This document shows, piece by piece, positions 1 through 9,132 of a stretch of DNA of 64,000 nt. The first letter of the stretch is position 1; each line of letters opens with the position of its first letter. The notes beneath the pieces were generated by a model. That model made no database searches and was not told the origin of the DNA. It worked only from the letters and a program-made list of their open reading frames with translations. The stretch comes from Kocuria varians (GTDB lineage: Bacteria > Actinomycetota > Actinomycetes > Actinomycetales > Micrococcaceae): NCBI RefSeq assembly GCF_006539885.1, contig NZ_BJNW01000010.1, forward strand, positions 1 to 64,000, given 5' to 3'. The position numbers and the translations under genes were made by a program.

Positions 1-186
1 CTGATGGTGACGAACCCCGGGGCCCTTGTGTTTTCCCTGCCCTGCGTGGTGTTTCTCCTGCCCTTCCCCTGCGCCGTATGGCGTATGCCGCTGCGCTGCC
101 TGTGGACTCTGGTGCAACAAGCGGGGAGGCCTGCTGGGTGCCCCCTGGCGACTGTGGCGGGCGCGTGGCCGCGCTTGGGGATGGCC
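1..186. other. Left edge, no supported gene
   Basis: This stretch lies downstream of the minus-strand symporter gene and beyond its terminator hairpin. Short open frames exist on the plus strand, but they overlap each other in three frames and show no ribosome binding site or recognisable domain. I see nothing I can annotate. The edge of a neighbouring gene may lie just outside the window. Confidence 0.5.
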
Positions 187-230
187 AGAGGGCCCTGTGC
201 TCCGCTGTGCAGCGGAGCGCAGGGCCCTCT
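187..230 (-). terminator. Strong hairpin terminator after the symporter gene
   Basis: A 20-bp inverted repeat (187-206 with 211-230) has one G-T wobble and a 4-nt loop. It sits 45 bp past the stop codon of the minus-strand symporter. There is no clear U-tract on the minus side, as is common in high-GC actinobacteria; the plus side is followed by a modest T-rich stretch. Confidence 0.8.
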
Positions 231-274
231 GTCGTCTTCTATCGGTGTTGTGGTTTGCTCCCAGCAGTGGGGGG

Positions 275-1489
275 TTAGGAGGCTGCCGGCACGGGCGGCG
301 CGTCCCGCAGCTGACCGTCCTTGCCTCGCAGCATGCGGTCCATGACTGAGGCGATGGCGCCGTCGCCGGTGACGTTGCAGGCTGTGCCGAACGAGTCGAT
401 CGCCACGTAGGTGGCGATCATGAGGCCCACGGCGGTCTGGTCGAAACCGAGGGTCGACTGCAGGATGCCGACGGCGGCCATGATGGCTCCGCCGGGAACT
501 CCGGGTGCGGCGACCATGGTGACGCCCAGCAGGAACACGAAGCCGATGTACTGGCCGGTACTGATGGGCATGCCCGAGATCGTCATGATCGCGAGGGAGA
601 ACAGCACGATCTTCATGGTGGAGCCCGAGAGGTGGATGGTCGCGCACAGGGGAATGGTGAAACCGGCGACGCGGTCGTCCACACCGTTCCTCTTCGTGCA
701 GGCCAGGGTCACGGGGATGGTTGCCGCCGAGGAGGCCGTGCCGAGCGCCGTCGCGTACGCCGGAAGCATGTTCTTCAGCATGACGAACGGGTTGCGGCGG
801 GCGACGAGACCGGCGATGCAGTACTGGATGACCAGGATGACGATGGTCATGATGAACGCGAGGATCACCACCCGCAGGAACGTGGTGATCACGAGCATGA
901 TCTGGCCGTTCATGGTCAGGCCCAGGAACATTCCGAAGATGTAGACGGGCAGCAGCGGGATGATGACCTTCTCCACGATGCGCATCACGATCGTGCGCAG
1001 CTCGGAGAAGCCGTCGTGGAGCACGTTGCCCTTGATGAGCGTGATCCCCACGCCCAGGCAGAACGCGAGCACCAGCGCGGTCATCACGTCGAACACGGGG
1101 GGCATGGTGATCTCGAAGAACCCGGACAGAGCGTGGTCCTCGGGGTTCTCCAGCCCGTTCACGGTGCGCTCACCGCCCAGTATCCACGGGTAGGTGGCCT
1201 TGGCGACGAGGAACGCCAGCAGACCGGCGAAGATCGTGGAGCCGTAGGCAATGGCGGCCGTGACAGCCAGCCACTTGCCGGCGCCACGGCCGAGGTCCGC
1301 GATAGCCGGCGTGACGAGCCCCACGATGATGAGCGGAATCAGGAAGCCGAGGAACTGGCTGAAGATGCCGTTGAAGGTCATGAACACCCGGGCCAACCAC
1401 TCCGGTAGGAACAGCCCGACGACGATTCCCAGGACGATGGCGACGAGGACCCGCAGCAGCAGGTTCTTGGAAAGGGATCTCAAACGCAT
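275..1489 (-). CDS. Dicarboxylate/amino acid:cation symporter (SLC1/DAACS family)
   Basis: The 404-residue polytopic membrane protein has about eight hydrophobic segments and the family's serine-rich re-entrant region (TALGTASSAATIPVT) near residue 250. The second re-entrant region follows near residue 345 (VPGGAIMAAVGIL), and the substrate/Na+ site motif near residue 375 contains TACNVTGDGA. Family members import C4-dicarboxylates, glutamate, serine or threonine with Na+ or H+; the substrate cannot be told from sequence, though the motifs resemble the SstT/GltT side of the family. The gene stands alone, followed by a strong hairpin. No Shine-Dalgarno is visible; GATAAT ends 5 nt before the ATG, so translation could be leaderless. 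Confidence 0.9.
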   Translation of the reverse strand: MRLRSLSKNLLLRVLVAIVLGIVVGLFLPEWLARVFMTFNGIFSQFLGFLIPLIIVGLVTPAIADLGRGAGKWLAVTAAIAYGSTIFAGLLAFLVAKATYPWILGGERTVNGLENPEDHALSGFFEITMPPVFDVMTALVLAFCLGVGITLIKGNVLHDGFSELRTIVMRIVEKVIIPLLPVYIFGMFLGLTMNGQIMLVITTFLRVVILAFIMTIVILVIQYCIAGLVARRNPFVMLKNMLPAYATALGTASSAATIPVTLACTKRNGVDDRVAGFTIPLCATIHLSGSTMKIVLFSLAIMTISGMPISTGQYIGFVFLLGVTMVAAPGVPGGAIMAAVGILQSTLGFDQTAVGLMIATYVAIDSFGTACNVTGDGAIASVMDRMLRGKDGQLRDAPPVPAAS

Positions 1490-1587
1490 GGTTCATTATC
1501 TCTGGTCGAGGGACCGGTCCCGTTCCGCGCGCCATTTCGCGTGGCGGGGCGGCGCTGGCGTGGTGGGAGTGTTCGGCGTCGGCTTAG

Positions 1588-1593
1588 TAGAAT
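1588..1593 (+). promoter_or_regulatory. Possible -10 element (TAGAAT) for the RGG/TPR gene
   Basis: TAGAAT lies 76 nt upstream of the TTG start in the divergent gap between the symporter and the RGG/TPR gene. No convincing -35 hexamer is present at 16-18 bp, so this is a weak call based on the -10 alone. Confidence 0.35.
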
Positions 1594-1669
1594 GCGGGGA
1601 GAGCAGTGGGCGCCGCGACCAGTCGGCGTCCGACACGTCGTGGCCACGGGCCGCAGTAGGAGTCACGCC

Positions 1670-4075
1670 TTGAGCGCATCGGAACAGCACGGATCCCACG
1701 ACCGCGAGGACCGCTCGCAGGAGGGCAACGACCGGCGCGACGATCGCGGGTTCTCCCGGGACCGTGATCGTCGGGACGACGGCGCGCGCGGCGGCTACCG
1801 TTCCCAGGGCCAGGACCGGGGTGGTCGCGACGACCGCCGCGGGGGCTACCGGGGCGGGAACGACCGCTCCGAGCGCGGCGGGTTCCGCGGTCGGGACGAG
1901 GACCGGGACGGCGGCTACCGGGGTGGAGCGCGGCGCGAGGGTGGTTTCGGTGGTGGACGTGACGACCGGCGCCGCAACGACGGCGGCGCGCGCGGCGGGT
2001 ACGACCGTCGCGACGACGCACGGGGGAACCGTGCCGGAGGTCGGGATGACCGCGCCACAGGTGACTACCGTGGCCGCGATGACCGCCGGAGCACTGGCGG
2101 CGGGTACCGGAGCCGGGATGACCGTCAGGGCTCGAACGGTGGCTACAGGGGCCGTGACGACAGCTCGCGTGGCGGCTACCGCGGGTCGGACGACCGTTCG
2201 CGTGGTGGCTTCGGCTCGCAGGGTCGCGACGACCGTCAGGATTCACGCGGCGGCTTCGGCGGGCGCGACAACCGGTCGGAGAACCGGGGTGGCTTCCGAG
2301 GACGCGACGAGCGCTCCTCGGGCGGCGGCGGTTACCGCGGCAGTGCGGACCGTTCCCAGGACCGCGAGGGCTACCGGGGCCGTGACGAGCGCTCCGGCGG
2401 CGCGGGTCGCTCGGATCGCGGTGGTCGCTACGAGGACCGTGGGCGTCGGGAGGACCGGGGCGGTGTCGACCGTCGTTCCGACCGGGGTGGCCGCGGAGAC
2501 TTCCGCGACGACCGTCGGGGCGGTCGGGACGAGCGCGCCGGTGGCGGCTATCGGGGCCGGGACGACCGACGTGACAACCGTCGAGAGGGCGGTTTCGACC
2601 GGCGGGACAGCGGCTTCGGCGGCGACCGCCGGGGTGGCGGTCGTGGTGACGAGCGGCGCGGGGGGCCGCGTCCCGACGACGACCGCCGCGGTGGCGGCAA
2701 CCGCTTCGACCACGGGCACGACTCTCGCGACGGATACTCCCGGCAGGGTGACCGCCGCGACGACCGCCGTGGTGACCGCGGCTCGGACCGCAGCTCCGGG
2801 GGCGGCCGGTTCGACCGTGACGACCGGCGACGTCCTTCTGACGATGCGCGGCCCCGTTTCGTGGCGCCGGAGATCGACCCGGACGTGACCGGTCGCGAGA
2901 TCGACCGTGTCACCCGGCACGAACTCGACGCGCTGGAGCCGAGCAACGCGGAGCGCGTCTCCAAGCACCTGGTCATGGCCGCGCGCTACGTGGACGAGGA
3001 CCCGGAGTTCGCACTGGAACACGCCAACGCGGCCGTGCGCACGGCCGGCCGGATCGGCGTCGTCCGCGAGGCCGCCGGCGTCGCCGCCTATGCCGCGGGT
3101 GACTACGCGCTCGCGCTCAAGGAGCTGCGCACCCACCGGCGCATTTCCGGCTCGCAGGAGCACCTGCCCATGATGGTCGACGCGCAGCGGGCCCTCGGCC
3201 GGGCGGGCAAAGCCATGGAGGAGGCGACTTCGGAGGCCGCGGCGTCGCTGGACACCGAGGCGAAGGTGGAGCTTGCCATGGTGATCTCGGGCATGCACGC
3301 GGACGCCGGCGATCCGGAGGCCGCCCTCGCGGCCCTCGAGATCCCGCAGCTCGACAAGAACCGCGGCTTCTCCTACAGCCCCAAGCTCTTCCGTGCCTAT
3401 GCCGAGGCGCTGCGTGCCGTGGGACGCGACAAGGAGTCCATGACGTGGGAGCGTCAGGCCATCGTCGCGGAGGCCGCCCTGGGCATGGGCCAGTTCTCCG
3501 AGCCGGAGATCGTGGACCTCGGCGACGACCTCGACGAGGACGAGGCTGCCCGGACCGTCCGCGAGGCGCAGAAGCGTCACAGTGCGGGGGCACCCGGGGA
3601 GTCCGACGATCTCGAGTCGGCGGGGTCCTCGGACATGACAACCGGTGACGACGACGCCGCGGCCGAGACCGCCGCGGCAGAGGACGTGCTGACCCCCGAC
3701 GAAGGCGTCGACGCGCCAGGGGGCGAGCGCGCGAATGATGAGGACTCGGCCACGGCTGCTCCCTCCAGGGACACACCCCCTGCGGACGACGCCCGCGAGG
3801 ACGCCGCTCACAGCGATTCCGCGGTCACCGTGGACGGGCGGCCGGCCGAGGACGGCACGGTCGTTGCTGCGACCGATGCCGACCGCCCCGGCGCGCCGGA
3901 AGCTGGTCGTGCAGAGGAGACGGCCGCCCATGGTTCCGCTGCCCCTGGCCCTGAGGCCGTCGCTGTTCAGGACGCGGACGGCTTCCACGCCCACATCGCA
4001 GGCTCCGCCGAGGCGACCGAGGCGACGCACGGCGACAGCGCCGCTGCGCAGCACCCGGAGCGCGCCGATGACTGA
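1670..4075 (+). CDS. RGG-repeat protein with TPR-like helical domain and acidic tail (Rv1691-type core)
   Basis: The protein has 801 residues in three parts. Residues ~10-390 are a low-complexity Arg/Gly/Asp tract full of RGG, GYRG and DDRR repeats. Residues ~395-640 form a helical TPR-like domain (sequence such as EFALEHANAAVRTAGRIG). Residues ~640-801 are acidic and alanine-rich. The helical domain and its place before the HAD phosphatase match the short Rv1691-type protein; the RGG arm is the extension. RGG tracts in other proteins bind RNA or drive condensates, so an RNA-related role is plausible but inferred. I chose TTG 1670 because AGGAG lies 7 nt upstream; an ATG at 1541 has no ribosome binding site. 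The next gene overlaps its end by 8 bp. Confidence 0.8.
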   Translation: MSASEQHGSHDREDRSQEGNDRRDDRGFSRDRDRRDDGARGGYRSQGQDRGGRDDRRGGYRGGNDRSERGGFRGRDEDRDGGYRGGARREGGFGGGRDDRRRNDGGARGGYDRRDDARGNRAGGRDDRATGDYRGRDDRRSTGGGYRSRDDRQGSNGGYRGRDDSSRGGYRGSDDRSRGGFGSQGRDDRQDSRGGFGGRDNRSENRGGFRGRDERSSGGGGYRGSADRSQDREGYRGRDERSGGAGRSDRGGRYEDRGRREDRGGVDRRSDRGGRGDFRDDRRGGRDERAGGGYRGRDDRRDNRREGGFDRRDSGFGGDRRGGGRGDERRGGPRPDDDRRGGGNRFDHGHDSRDGYSRQGDRRDDRRGDRGSDRSSGGGRFDRDDRRRPSDDARPRFVAPEIDPDVTGREIDRVTRHELDALEPSNAERVSKHLVMAARYVDEDPEFALEHANAAVRTAGRIGVVREAAGVAAYAAGDYALALKELRTHRRISGSQEHLPMMVDAQRALGRAGKAMEEATSEAAASLDTEAKVELAMVISGMHADAGDPEAALAALEIPQLDKNRGFSYSPKLFRAYAEALRAVGRDKESMTWERQAIVAEAALGMGQFSEPEIVDLGDDLDEDEAARTVREAQKRHSAGAPGESDDLESAGSSDMTTGDDDAAAETAAAEDVLTPDEGVDAPGGERANDEDSATAAPSRDTPPADDAREDAAHSDSAVTVDGRPAEDGTVVAATDADRPGAPEAGRAEETAAHGSAAPGPEAVAVQDADGFHAHIAGSAEATEATHGDSAAAQHPERADD

Positions 4076-5090
4076 GCGTTCGTCCGAGGAAGAGGGGCAG
4101 GCCCTCGTCGAGCGCTTCGATGCGCTGCTGTGCGATCTGGACGGCGTGGTCTACGCGGGTCCGAACGCGATCGACGGCGCTCCGGAATCCTTGCGGCGTG
4201 TCCGCGAGGCCGGGCGCGCGGTCATGTACGTGACGAACAACGCCTCGCGTCCGCCGTCCGCGGTCGCGGAGCACATCTCCTCGCTGGGCGCGCCGACCAC
4301 CGTGGACAGCGTCGTGACCTCGGCCCAGGCCGCGGCGGCGCTGCTCGCGGACCGGCTGGCGCCGTCGACCCGCGTGCTGGTCACGGGTGCCACGGCGCTC
4401 GCGGACGAGATCCGTGCCGTGGGCCTGGTGCCCGTGCGCACGCAGGACGAGGAGCCCGGCGCGGTGGTGCAGGGCTTCGACCCGCACCTGGGCTGGGCGG
4501 ACCTTGCGGAGGCCGCGTTCACGCTCGCGGACGAGTCCCTGCTGTGGTGCGCCACGAACACCGACCGGACGATCCCCCGGGAACGCGGGATCGCGCCGGG
4601 CAACGGGACGCTCGTCTCCGCCGTCGCGGAGGCCACAGGTCGGAAGCCCCTTGTGGCGGGCAAGCCCGAGGCGCCGATCTTCACCGAGGCCGCCGACCGC
4701 GTGGGTGCTCGGCGGCCCGTGGTCGTGGGCGACCGTCTGGACACGGACATCCTGGGCGCCCACAACGCCGGCATGGAGAGCATCGAGGTGCTCACCGGTG
4801 TGGACGGCCCCGAGAACGTTCTGGCGGCGGCGCCCGAGCAGCGGCCCACGTACCTCCTGGGGACGCTGCGCGAACTCTTCGGGCCGTATCCGCGCGTGGA
4901 CGTGGACCGCGAGGAAGGCCGCGTGAGCGCGCGCTGCGGTGCGGCGCGCGCGGAGGTGGCGAGCGGCGTCGTGACCGTGACGGCGCCGCGCGAGGACCTG
5001 GACGGCTGGCGCGCCGCGTGCGCCGCGTGGTGGGCCGAAAATCCGCACGACGCCGCGGCCCCGACACTCGACTGGCAGGACCGGGCGTGA
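4068..5090 (+). CDS. HAD-IIA family phosphatase (Rv1692-like)
   Basis: The 340-residue protein has HAD motif I near residue 22 (LLCDLDGVVY), motif II near residue 51 (YVTNNASRP), and motifs III/IV as VAGKPEAPIF and VVGDRLDTDI around residues 203-228. This is the NagD/p-nitrophenylphosphatase-type subclass IIA. The mycobacterial counterpart in the same gene order, Rv1692, is known as a glycerol-3-phosphate phosphatase, so a role in polar-lipid headgroup recycling is a reasonable inference. A C-terminal ~75-residue extension rich in Ala and Arg follows the HAD core. The ATG at 4068 overlaps the upstream gene by 8 bp; the end overlaps the next start by 4 bp (GTGA), indicating translational coupling. 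Confidence 0.88.
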   Translation: MTERSSEEEGQALVERFDALLCDLDGVVYAGPNAIDGAPESLRRVREAGRAVMYVTNNASRPPSAVAEHISSLGAPTTVDSVVTSAQAAAALLADRLAPSTRVLVTGATALADEIRAVGLVPVRTQDEEPGAVVQGFDPHLGWADLAEAAFTLADESLLWCATNTDRTIPRERGIAPGNGTLVSAVAEATGRKPLVAGKPEAPIFTEAADRVGARRPVVVGDRLDTDILGAHNAGMESIEVLTGVDGPENVLAAAPEQRPTYLLGTLRELFGPYPRVDVDREEGRVSARCGAARAEVASGVVTVTAPREDLDGWRAACAAWWAENPHDAAAPTLDWQDRA

Positions 5091-5413
5091 GCGACGAGCG
5101 TCCCGCACCTCCTCACACGGGTCTGGACCCGGTGGACCGAGTGCTCGCGAGGGAGGCCGAGATCGCCCTGCTTCCCGTGACCGAGCGCTCCGCCGCCTAC
5201 GAGGCACTGCACGCGCAGCTCGAGCGCGTGCTGGAGGAGCGCCCGGGTGCGCTGCCGACCGGGCTGACCGGTGGGCCGGCGTCCGGCACCTCCCAGGCGG
5301 AGGAGCGCCCCGGGAACGCCCTCGCGGGCGCTTGGGCGACGACTCCGGAGGGTGGAGAGCCCTCGGGCCACCACGCGTCCTCGCGCCCCGGCGCCTTCGG
5401 GGCGGAACGGTAG
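5087..5413 (+). CDS. Small conserved protein of unknown function (Rv1693 position)
   Basis: The 108-residue protein starts at a GTG that overlaps the HAD gene's stop (GTGA). The first ~55 residues are an amphipathic helical region with a pattern such as DPVDRVLAREAEIALLPV and AYEALHAQLERVLEE; the rest is Gly/Pro/Ser-rich and probably disordered. Its place between the HAD phosphatase and tlyA matches small conserved proteins at this locus in other actinobacteria. No catalytic motif or membrane segment is visible, and no function can be assigned. Confidence 0.7.
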   Translation: MSDERPAPPHTGLDPVDRVLAREAEIALLPVTERSAAYEALHAQLERVLEERPGALPTGLTGGPASGTSQAEERPGNALAGAWATTPEGGEPSGHHASSRPGAFGAER

Positions 5414-5420
5414 CGGCCCG

Positions 5421-6197
5421 GTGGTCCCGCGTCTCGACCGCGAGGTGACCGCGCGGGGTCTCGCCCGCTCCCGCACGGTGGCCGCCGCCCGCATCAAGGA
5501 GGGGCGGGTCCGAGTCAACGGCGAGGTGGTCGTGAAGCCGTCACTGGTGGTGGGGGAGGCCGACGACGTCGTGGTCGAGCCCTCCGCGCAGGACGAGTAC
5601 GCGAGCCGGGCGGGTCACAAACTTGTGGGTGCGCTGGAGGCCTTCACCGCGGTGGACCCGGCCGGGCTGCGCTGCCTGGACGCGGGCGCCTCGACCGGCG
5701 GCTTCACGGACGTTCTGCTGCGCCGCGGCGCGCGGGAAGTCGTTGCGGTGGATGTGGGCCACGACCAGCTGGTCGACCGCCTGCGCGAGGATCCCCGGGT
5801 GCGCGTGCACGAGGGACTCAACGTCCGCCACCTGGATCCCGAACAGATCGGGGGAGCGGCGGAGCTGACGGTGTGCGACCTCTCCTTCATCTCCCTGACC
5901 CTGGTGGTGCCGGCGCTCGCCGGTGCCACGCTGCCCGGCGGCGACCTGCTCCTCATGGTCAAGCCCCAGTTCGAGGTGGGGGTCCACAACCTCTCCCGCA
6001 CCGGCGTGGTCACCTCGCAGTCCGTCCGCGAGGCGGCGGTTGCGCGCGTGGTGCGCAGCGCCGTCGACGCCGGTCTGGAGGTCCGCGGCACCGTGCCGAG
6101 CCCCCTGCCCGGCCAGGACGGCAACGTCGAGGTCTTCGTGTGGGCCCACCGCCCCGGGGCGCTGTCCGCGTCGGAGGGCTCGCGTAGTCTTGGCTGA
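5421..6197 (+). CDS. tlyA: TlyA-family rRNA 2'-O-methyltransferase
   Basis: TlyA methylates the 2'-OH of rRNA ribose (16S C1409 and 23S C1920 in the characterised enzymes). An N-terminal S4 RNA-binding domain (residues ~3-62; RGLARSRTVAAARIKEGRV) is followed by an FtsJ-type SAM domain. The latter carries the SAM motif LDAGASTGGFTDVLL near residue 86 and the later motifs CDLSFISL and LLMVKPQFEVG. The 258-residue length is normal for the family. GTG 5421 begins just where TlyA proteins begin; an upstream in-frame ATG at 5271 lies inside the preceding gene. NAD kinase and recN follow, the usual actinobacterial order. Confidence 0.93.
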   Translation: MVPRLDREVTARGLARSRTVAAARIKEGRVRVNGEVVVKPSLVVGEADDVVVEPSAQDEYASRAGHKLVGALEAFTAVDPAGLRCLDAGASTGGFTDVLLRRGAREVVAVDVGHDQLVDRLREDPRVRVHEGLNVRHLDPEQIGGAAELTVCDLSFISLTLVVPALAGATLPGGDLLLMVKPQFEVGVHNLSRTGVVTSQSVREAAVARVVRSAVDAGLEVRGTVPSPLPGQDGNVEVFVWAHRPGALSASEGSRSLG

Positions 6198-6243
6198 GTC
6201 AGCCCACCGTGGGAACCGACCGCAGGAGGATGGACCCGCACTC

Positions 6244-7353
6244 GTGACCCGCAAAATCCTGGTGATGACCCACACGGGGCGTCCGGAGGCCAAGGACGCC
6301 GCCCGGCAGTCCTGCGAGCAGATCTCGGCCGCAGGCCTCGTGCCCGTGCTCTCGCGGCCGGACCTCGAGGCGCTGCGCGCGGACGGCTTCAGCCTGGCAC
6401 CCGTGGAGATCCTCGAGGAGGACGTCGCTCTCCGGGAGATCGAGATCGTCATGGTCCTCGGCGGGGACGGCTCGATCCTGCGCGCGGCGGAACTGGTGCG
6501 CGGAGTCGACACACCCCTGCTGGGCGTCAACCTGGGGCACGTGGGCTTCCTCGCCGAGTCGGAGCGCTCCGGTCTCAGCGAGACCGTGGAGGCGATCGTG
6601 GACGGCCGCTACACCGTGGAGCGGCGCATGGCCCTGGACGTGACCGTGTGGGTGCACCGGCGCAAGGTGCTGCACACGTGGGCGCTCAACGAGGCCTCCG
6701 TGGAGAAGGGCGACCGCGAGAAGATGATCGAGGTCGTGACCGAGGTGGACCGGCGGCCGCTGTCCACGTTCGGCTGCGACGGCGTGGTCATGGCCACCCC
6801 CACGGGCTCCACCGCCTATGCCTTCTCGGCCGGCGGCCCGGTGGTCTGGCCGGAGGTCGAGGCCCTGCTGATGGTGCCGCTGTCCGCCCACGCGCTGTTC
6901 TCGCGTCCGCTGGTCATCTCGCCGCGCTCCATGATGGCCGTCGAGGTGCTGACCCGCACGGACGCCCGCGGGGTGCTGTGGTGCGACGGCCGGCGCACCG
7001 TGGAGCTCCCGCCCGGTTCTCGCATCGAGGTGCGTCGCTCGGAGAAGTCCGTGAACCTCGCGCGCATGCACGCCACGCCGTTCTCGGAACGTCTCGTGAA
7101 GAAGTTCGAGCTGCCCATTGCCGGATGGCGCGGCCCCATGCCCGGTGAACAGGTGGAGACCATGACCACCGCACTGCCGCTCGTCCAGCCCACCACGAAG
7201 GTGGTCTCGCAGGACGAGCACCAGCCCAAGCTCACCGTGGGGCGGGAGATCCCGCACCACGGCGACACGCATCATGGCGACCCGCGGCCCACGGACGGGA
7301 TGCGCCCGCCCCGGGACGCGGACGGCACCTCCGGAAGGGGGACGGCGTCGTGA
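6244..7353 (+). CDS. nadK: NAD kinase
   Basis: The enzyme phosphorylates NAD to NADP using ATP or polyphosphate. The 369-residue protein has the diagnostic GGDG motif (VLGGDGSILRAAE) near residue 73. The NAD-binding motif GVNLGHVGFLAE follows near residue 97, and the glycine-rich loop TPTGSTAYAFSAGGP near residue 183. About 60 C-terminal residues beyond the fold are His/Asp/Pro-rich and likely disordered. The chosen GTG is 14 nt past AGGAGG, a long spacing; no better start is in frame. The stop overlaps the recN start by 4 bp. Confidence 0.93.
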   Translation: MTRKILVMTHTGRPEAKDAARQSCEQISAAGLVPVLSRPDLEALRADGFSLAPVEILEEDVALREIEIVMVLGGDGSILRAAELVRGVDTPLLGVNLGHVGFLAESERSGLSETVEAIVDGRYTVERRMALDVTVWVHRRKVLHTWALNEASVEKGDREKMIEVVTEVDRRPLSTFGCDGVVMATPTGSTAYAFSAGGPVVWPEVEALLMVPLSAHALFSRPLVISPRSMMAVEVLTRTDARGVLWCDGRRTVELPPGSRIEVRRSEKSVNLARMHATPFSERLVKKFELPIAGWRGPMPGEQVETMTTALPLVQPTTKVVSQDEHQPKLTVGREIPHHGDTHHGDPRPTDGMRPPRDADGTSGRGTAS

Positions 7354-9062
7354 TCGAGGAGATCCACATCCACGACCTCGGCGTCATCACGGACGCCGTG
7401 CTGCCCCTGGGACCGGGGCTCTCGGTCCTGTCGGGCGAGACCGGCGCGGGCAAGACCATGGTGGTCACAGCGCTCGGCATGCTCCTGGGCAACCGCGCGG
7501 ACGCCGGTTCCGTTCGCTCCGGCAGCGCCAAGGCGCTCGCGGAGGCCACCGTGCGGGTGCCCGCCGAGCACGCGGCGATCGCGCTCGTCGAGGAGTCCGG
7601 CGGAACCGTGGACCGGGAGGAGGTCGACGGTGCCCAGGAGGGGCTCGTCCTGCTCTCCCGCACGGTCTCCGCGGAGGGCCGCAGCCGCGCCCACGTGGGT
7701 GGCCGCTCGGCTCCCGTGGGAACGCTCGGCGCCGTGGGGGAGACCCTGGTGGCCGTGCACGGCCAGTCGGACCAGCTCCGGCTGAAGACGGCGGCGGCCC
7801 AGCGCAAGGCCCTGGACGACTACGCCGGCCGGCCGGTCGCCGAGGAGCTCGCCCTGTTCCGGGAGAAGCTCGCCCGCTACCGCCGCGTTGTCGCCACCCT
7901 GCGCGCCGCCAAGGACAATGCCCGCGAACGCGCCCTGCAGGCCCAGAGCCTCACCACCGCGCTCGCGGAGATCGACGCCGTGGAGCCCGTGCCCGGCGAG
8001 GACACCCAGCTCGACGCCGAGAGCGAGAAGCTCACGAACCTGGAGGCGCTGCGCAGCGCGGCGACCACCGCGCGCACGGCCCTGAGCGGTTCGGACGACG
8101 ACGACGCCCCGGACGCGAACGCCGTCGCCCTCCTGTCCCAGGCGCAGCAGGCCCTGGACAACGAGTCGGACGCGGACCCGGACCTCGCCGCGCTCGCCGC
8201 ACGGGTGCGGGAACTGACCGTGGTCGCGGCGGACGTGGCCGCGGACCTCTCCGGCTACGCGAGCGGACTCGACGAGGACGGTCCCGCCCGGCTCGCGCAG
8301 GTGGAGTCCCGGCGCAGTGCGCTGCGCACCCTGACCAAGAAGTACGGTGCCACGATCGACGAGGTCCTCTCCTGGGCGGATGAGGCCCGGGCCACGCTCG
8401 ACGAGCTCGTGGTGGACCCCCAGCGCGAGGAGGAGCTGCGCGCCGAGGGCGAGGCCCTGCACGCGGCGCTCGAGGCGCACGCCGCCACCCTTCTGGAACT
8501 GCGCCGCGCGGCCGCCGAACGGCTCTCCGCAGCGGTGAGCGAGGAGCTCACCGCGCTCGCCATGCCCAACGCCACCCTGGTGGTCGCGGTGGAGGCCGCC
8601 GAACGCTTCACCGACGACGGCCGGGACACCATCGAGTTCATGCTCGCACCGCACGCAGGCGCCACACCGCGTCCCCTCGGCAAGGGTGCCTCCGGCGGTG
8701 AGCTCTCCCGCATCATGCTCGCCCTGGAAGTGGTGCTCTCCGAGGTGGACCCCGTCCCCACGTTCGTCTTCGACGAGGTCGACTCCGGCGTGGGCGGCAA
8801 GGCCGCGGTGGAGATCGGGCGGCGGCTGAAGATGCTGGCTCGCAACGTCCAGGTGCTCGTAGTGACGCACCTGCCGCAGGTGGCGGCCTTCGCGGACCAG
8901 CACGTGCTCGTGACCAAGTCCTCGGACTCGAGCGTCTCGGACGTGAAAGTGCTCACGGACGAGGAGCGGGTGGTCGAGCTCGCGCGGATGCTGGCCGGCC
9001 ACGAGGACTCCGACGCAGCCCGCGAGCACGCCCGAGAGCTCATGCGGGACGCCACCGCCTGA
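7350..9062 (+). CDS. recN: DNA repair protein RecN
   Basis: RecN is an SMC-like ATPase acting early in double-strand break repair. The 570-residue protein has Walker A GETGAGKT at residues 29-36. A central coiled-coil region (~150-370) follows, with the ABC signature ASGGELSRI near residue 448 and Walker [12 protein letters not shown] near residue 472, then an H-loop-like [15 protein letters not shown]. Both ATPase halves are intact. It is coupled to NAD kinase through a GTGA overlap. In mycobacteria SteA- and MctB-type genes lie between recN and pyrG; here only 70 bp separate the two genes. Confidence 0.94.
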   Translation: MIEEIHIHDLGVITDAVLPLGPGLSVLSGETGAGKTMVVTALGMLLGNRADAGSVRSGSAKALAEATVRVPAEHAAIALVEESGGTVDREEVDGAQEGLVLLSRTVSAEGRSRAHVGGRSAPVGTLGAVGETLVAVHGQSDQLRLKTAAAQRKALDDYAGRPVAEELALFREKLARYRRVVATLRAAKDNARERALQAQSLTTALAEIDAVEPVPGEDTQLDAESEKLTNLEALRSAATTARTALSGSDDDDAPDANAVALLSQAQQALDNESDADPDLAALAARVRELTVVAADVAADLSGYASGLDEDGPARLAQVESRRSALRTLTKKYGATIDEVLSWADEARATLDELVVDPQREEELRAEGEALHAALEAHAATLLELRRAAAERLSAAVSEELTALAMPNATLVVAVEAAERFTDDGRDTIEFMLAPHAGATPRPLGKGASGGELSRIMLALEVVLSEVDPVPTFVFDEVDSGVGGKAAVEIGRRLKMLARNVQVLVVTHLPQVAAFADQHVLVTKSSDSSVSDVKVLTDEERVVELARMLAGHEDSDAAREHARELMRDATA

Positions 9063-9118
9063 TCTCCCAAGACCCCCCAGCACGACCCCAGCCCCCGATC
9101 CCCGATTGACACGAATGG

Positions 9119-9124
9119 TAGGAT
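9119..9124 (+). promoter_or_regulatory. -10 element (TAGGAT) giving a probably leaderless pyrG mRNA
   Basis: TAGGAT ends 8 nt before the tandem GTG codons at 9133 and 9136. No Shine-Dalgarno precedes any nearby start, so transcription starting about 8 nt past the -10 would place GTG at or next to the 5' end. TTGACA at 9106-9111 is only 7 nt away and cannot be its -35. Confidence 0.5.
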
Positions 9125-9132
9125 CGAATCCC

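Noticed and set aside
4-349. Overlapping small open frames at the left edge
   Set aside because: No start context, no domain, Cys/Trp/Pro-rich translations, and a terminator hairpin lies within the stretch.
632-1408. Plus-strand open frame opposite the symporter, rich in His, Asp and Glu
   Set aside because: The composition is the reverse complement of a hydrophobic membrane protein; the minus-strand symporter has clear family motifs.
1780-2840. RGG repeats as a CRISPR-like or tandem DNA repeat array
   Set aside because: The repeats are degenerate at nucleotide level, irregular in length and in one open frame; they are protein low complexity.
2243-4054. A 603-codon open frame on the minus strand opposite the RGG/TPR gene
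   Set aside because: It is an antisense shadow produced by high GC and the repetitive RGG codons; it has no ribosome binding site, no recognisable domain, and the plus strand has a well-supported gene.
9106-9124. TTGACA at 9106 as -35 for the TAGGAT -10 of pyrG
   Set aside because: The spacing is 7 bp, far from the 16-18 bp required.
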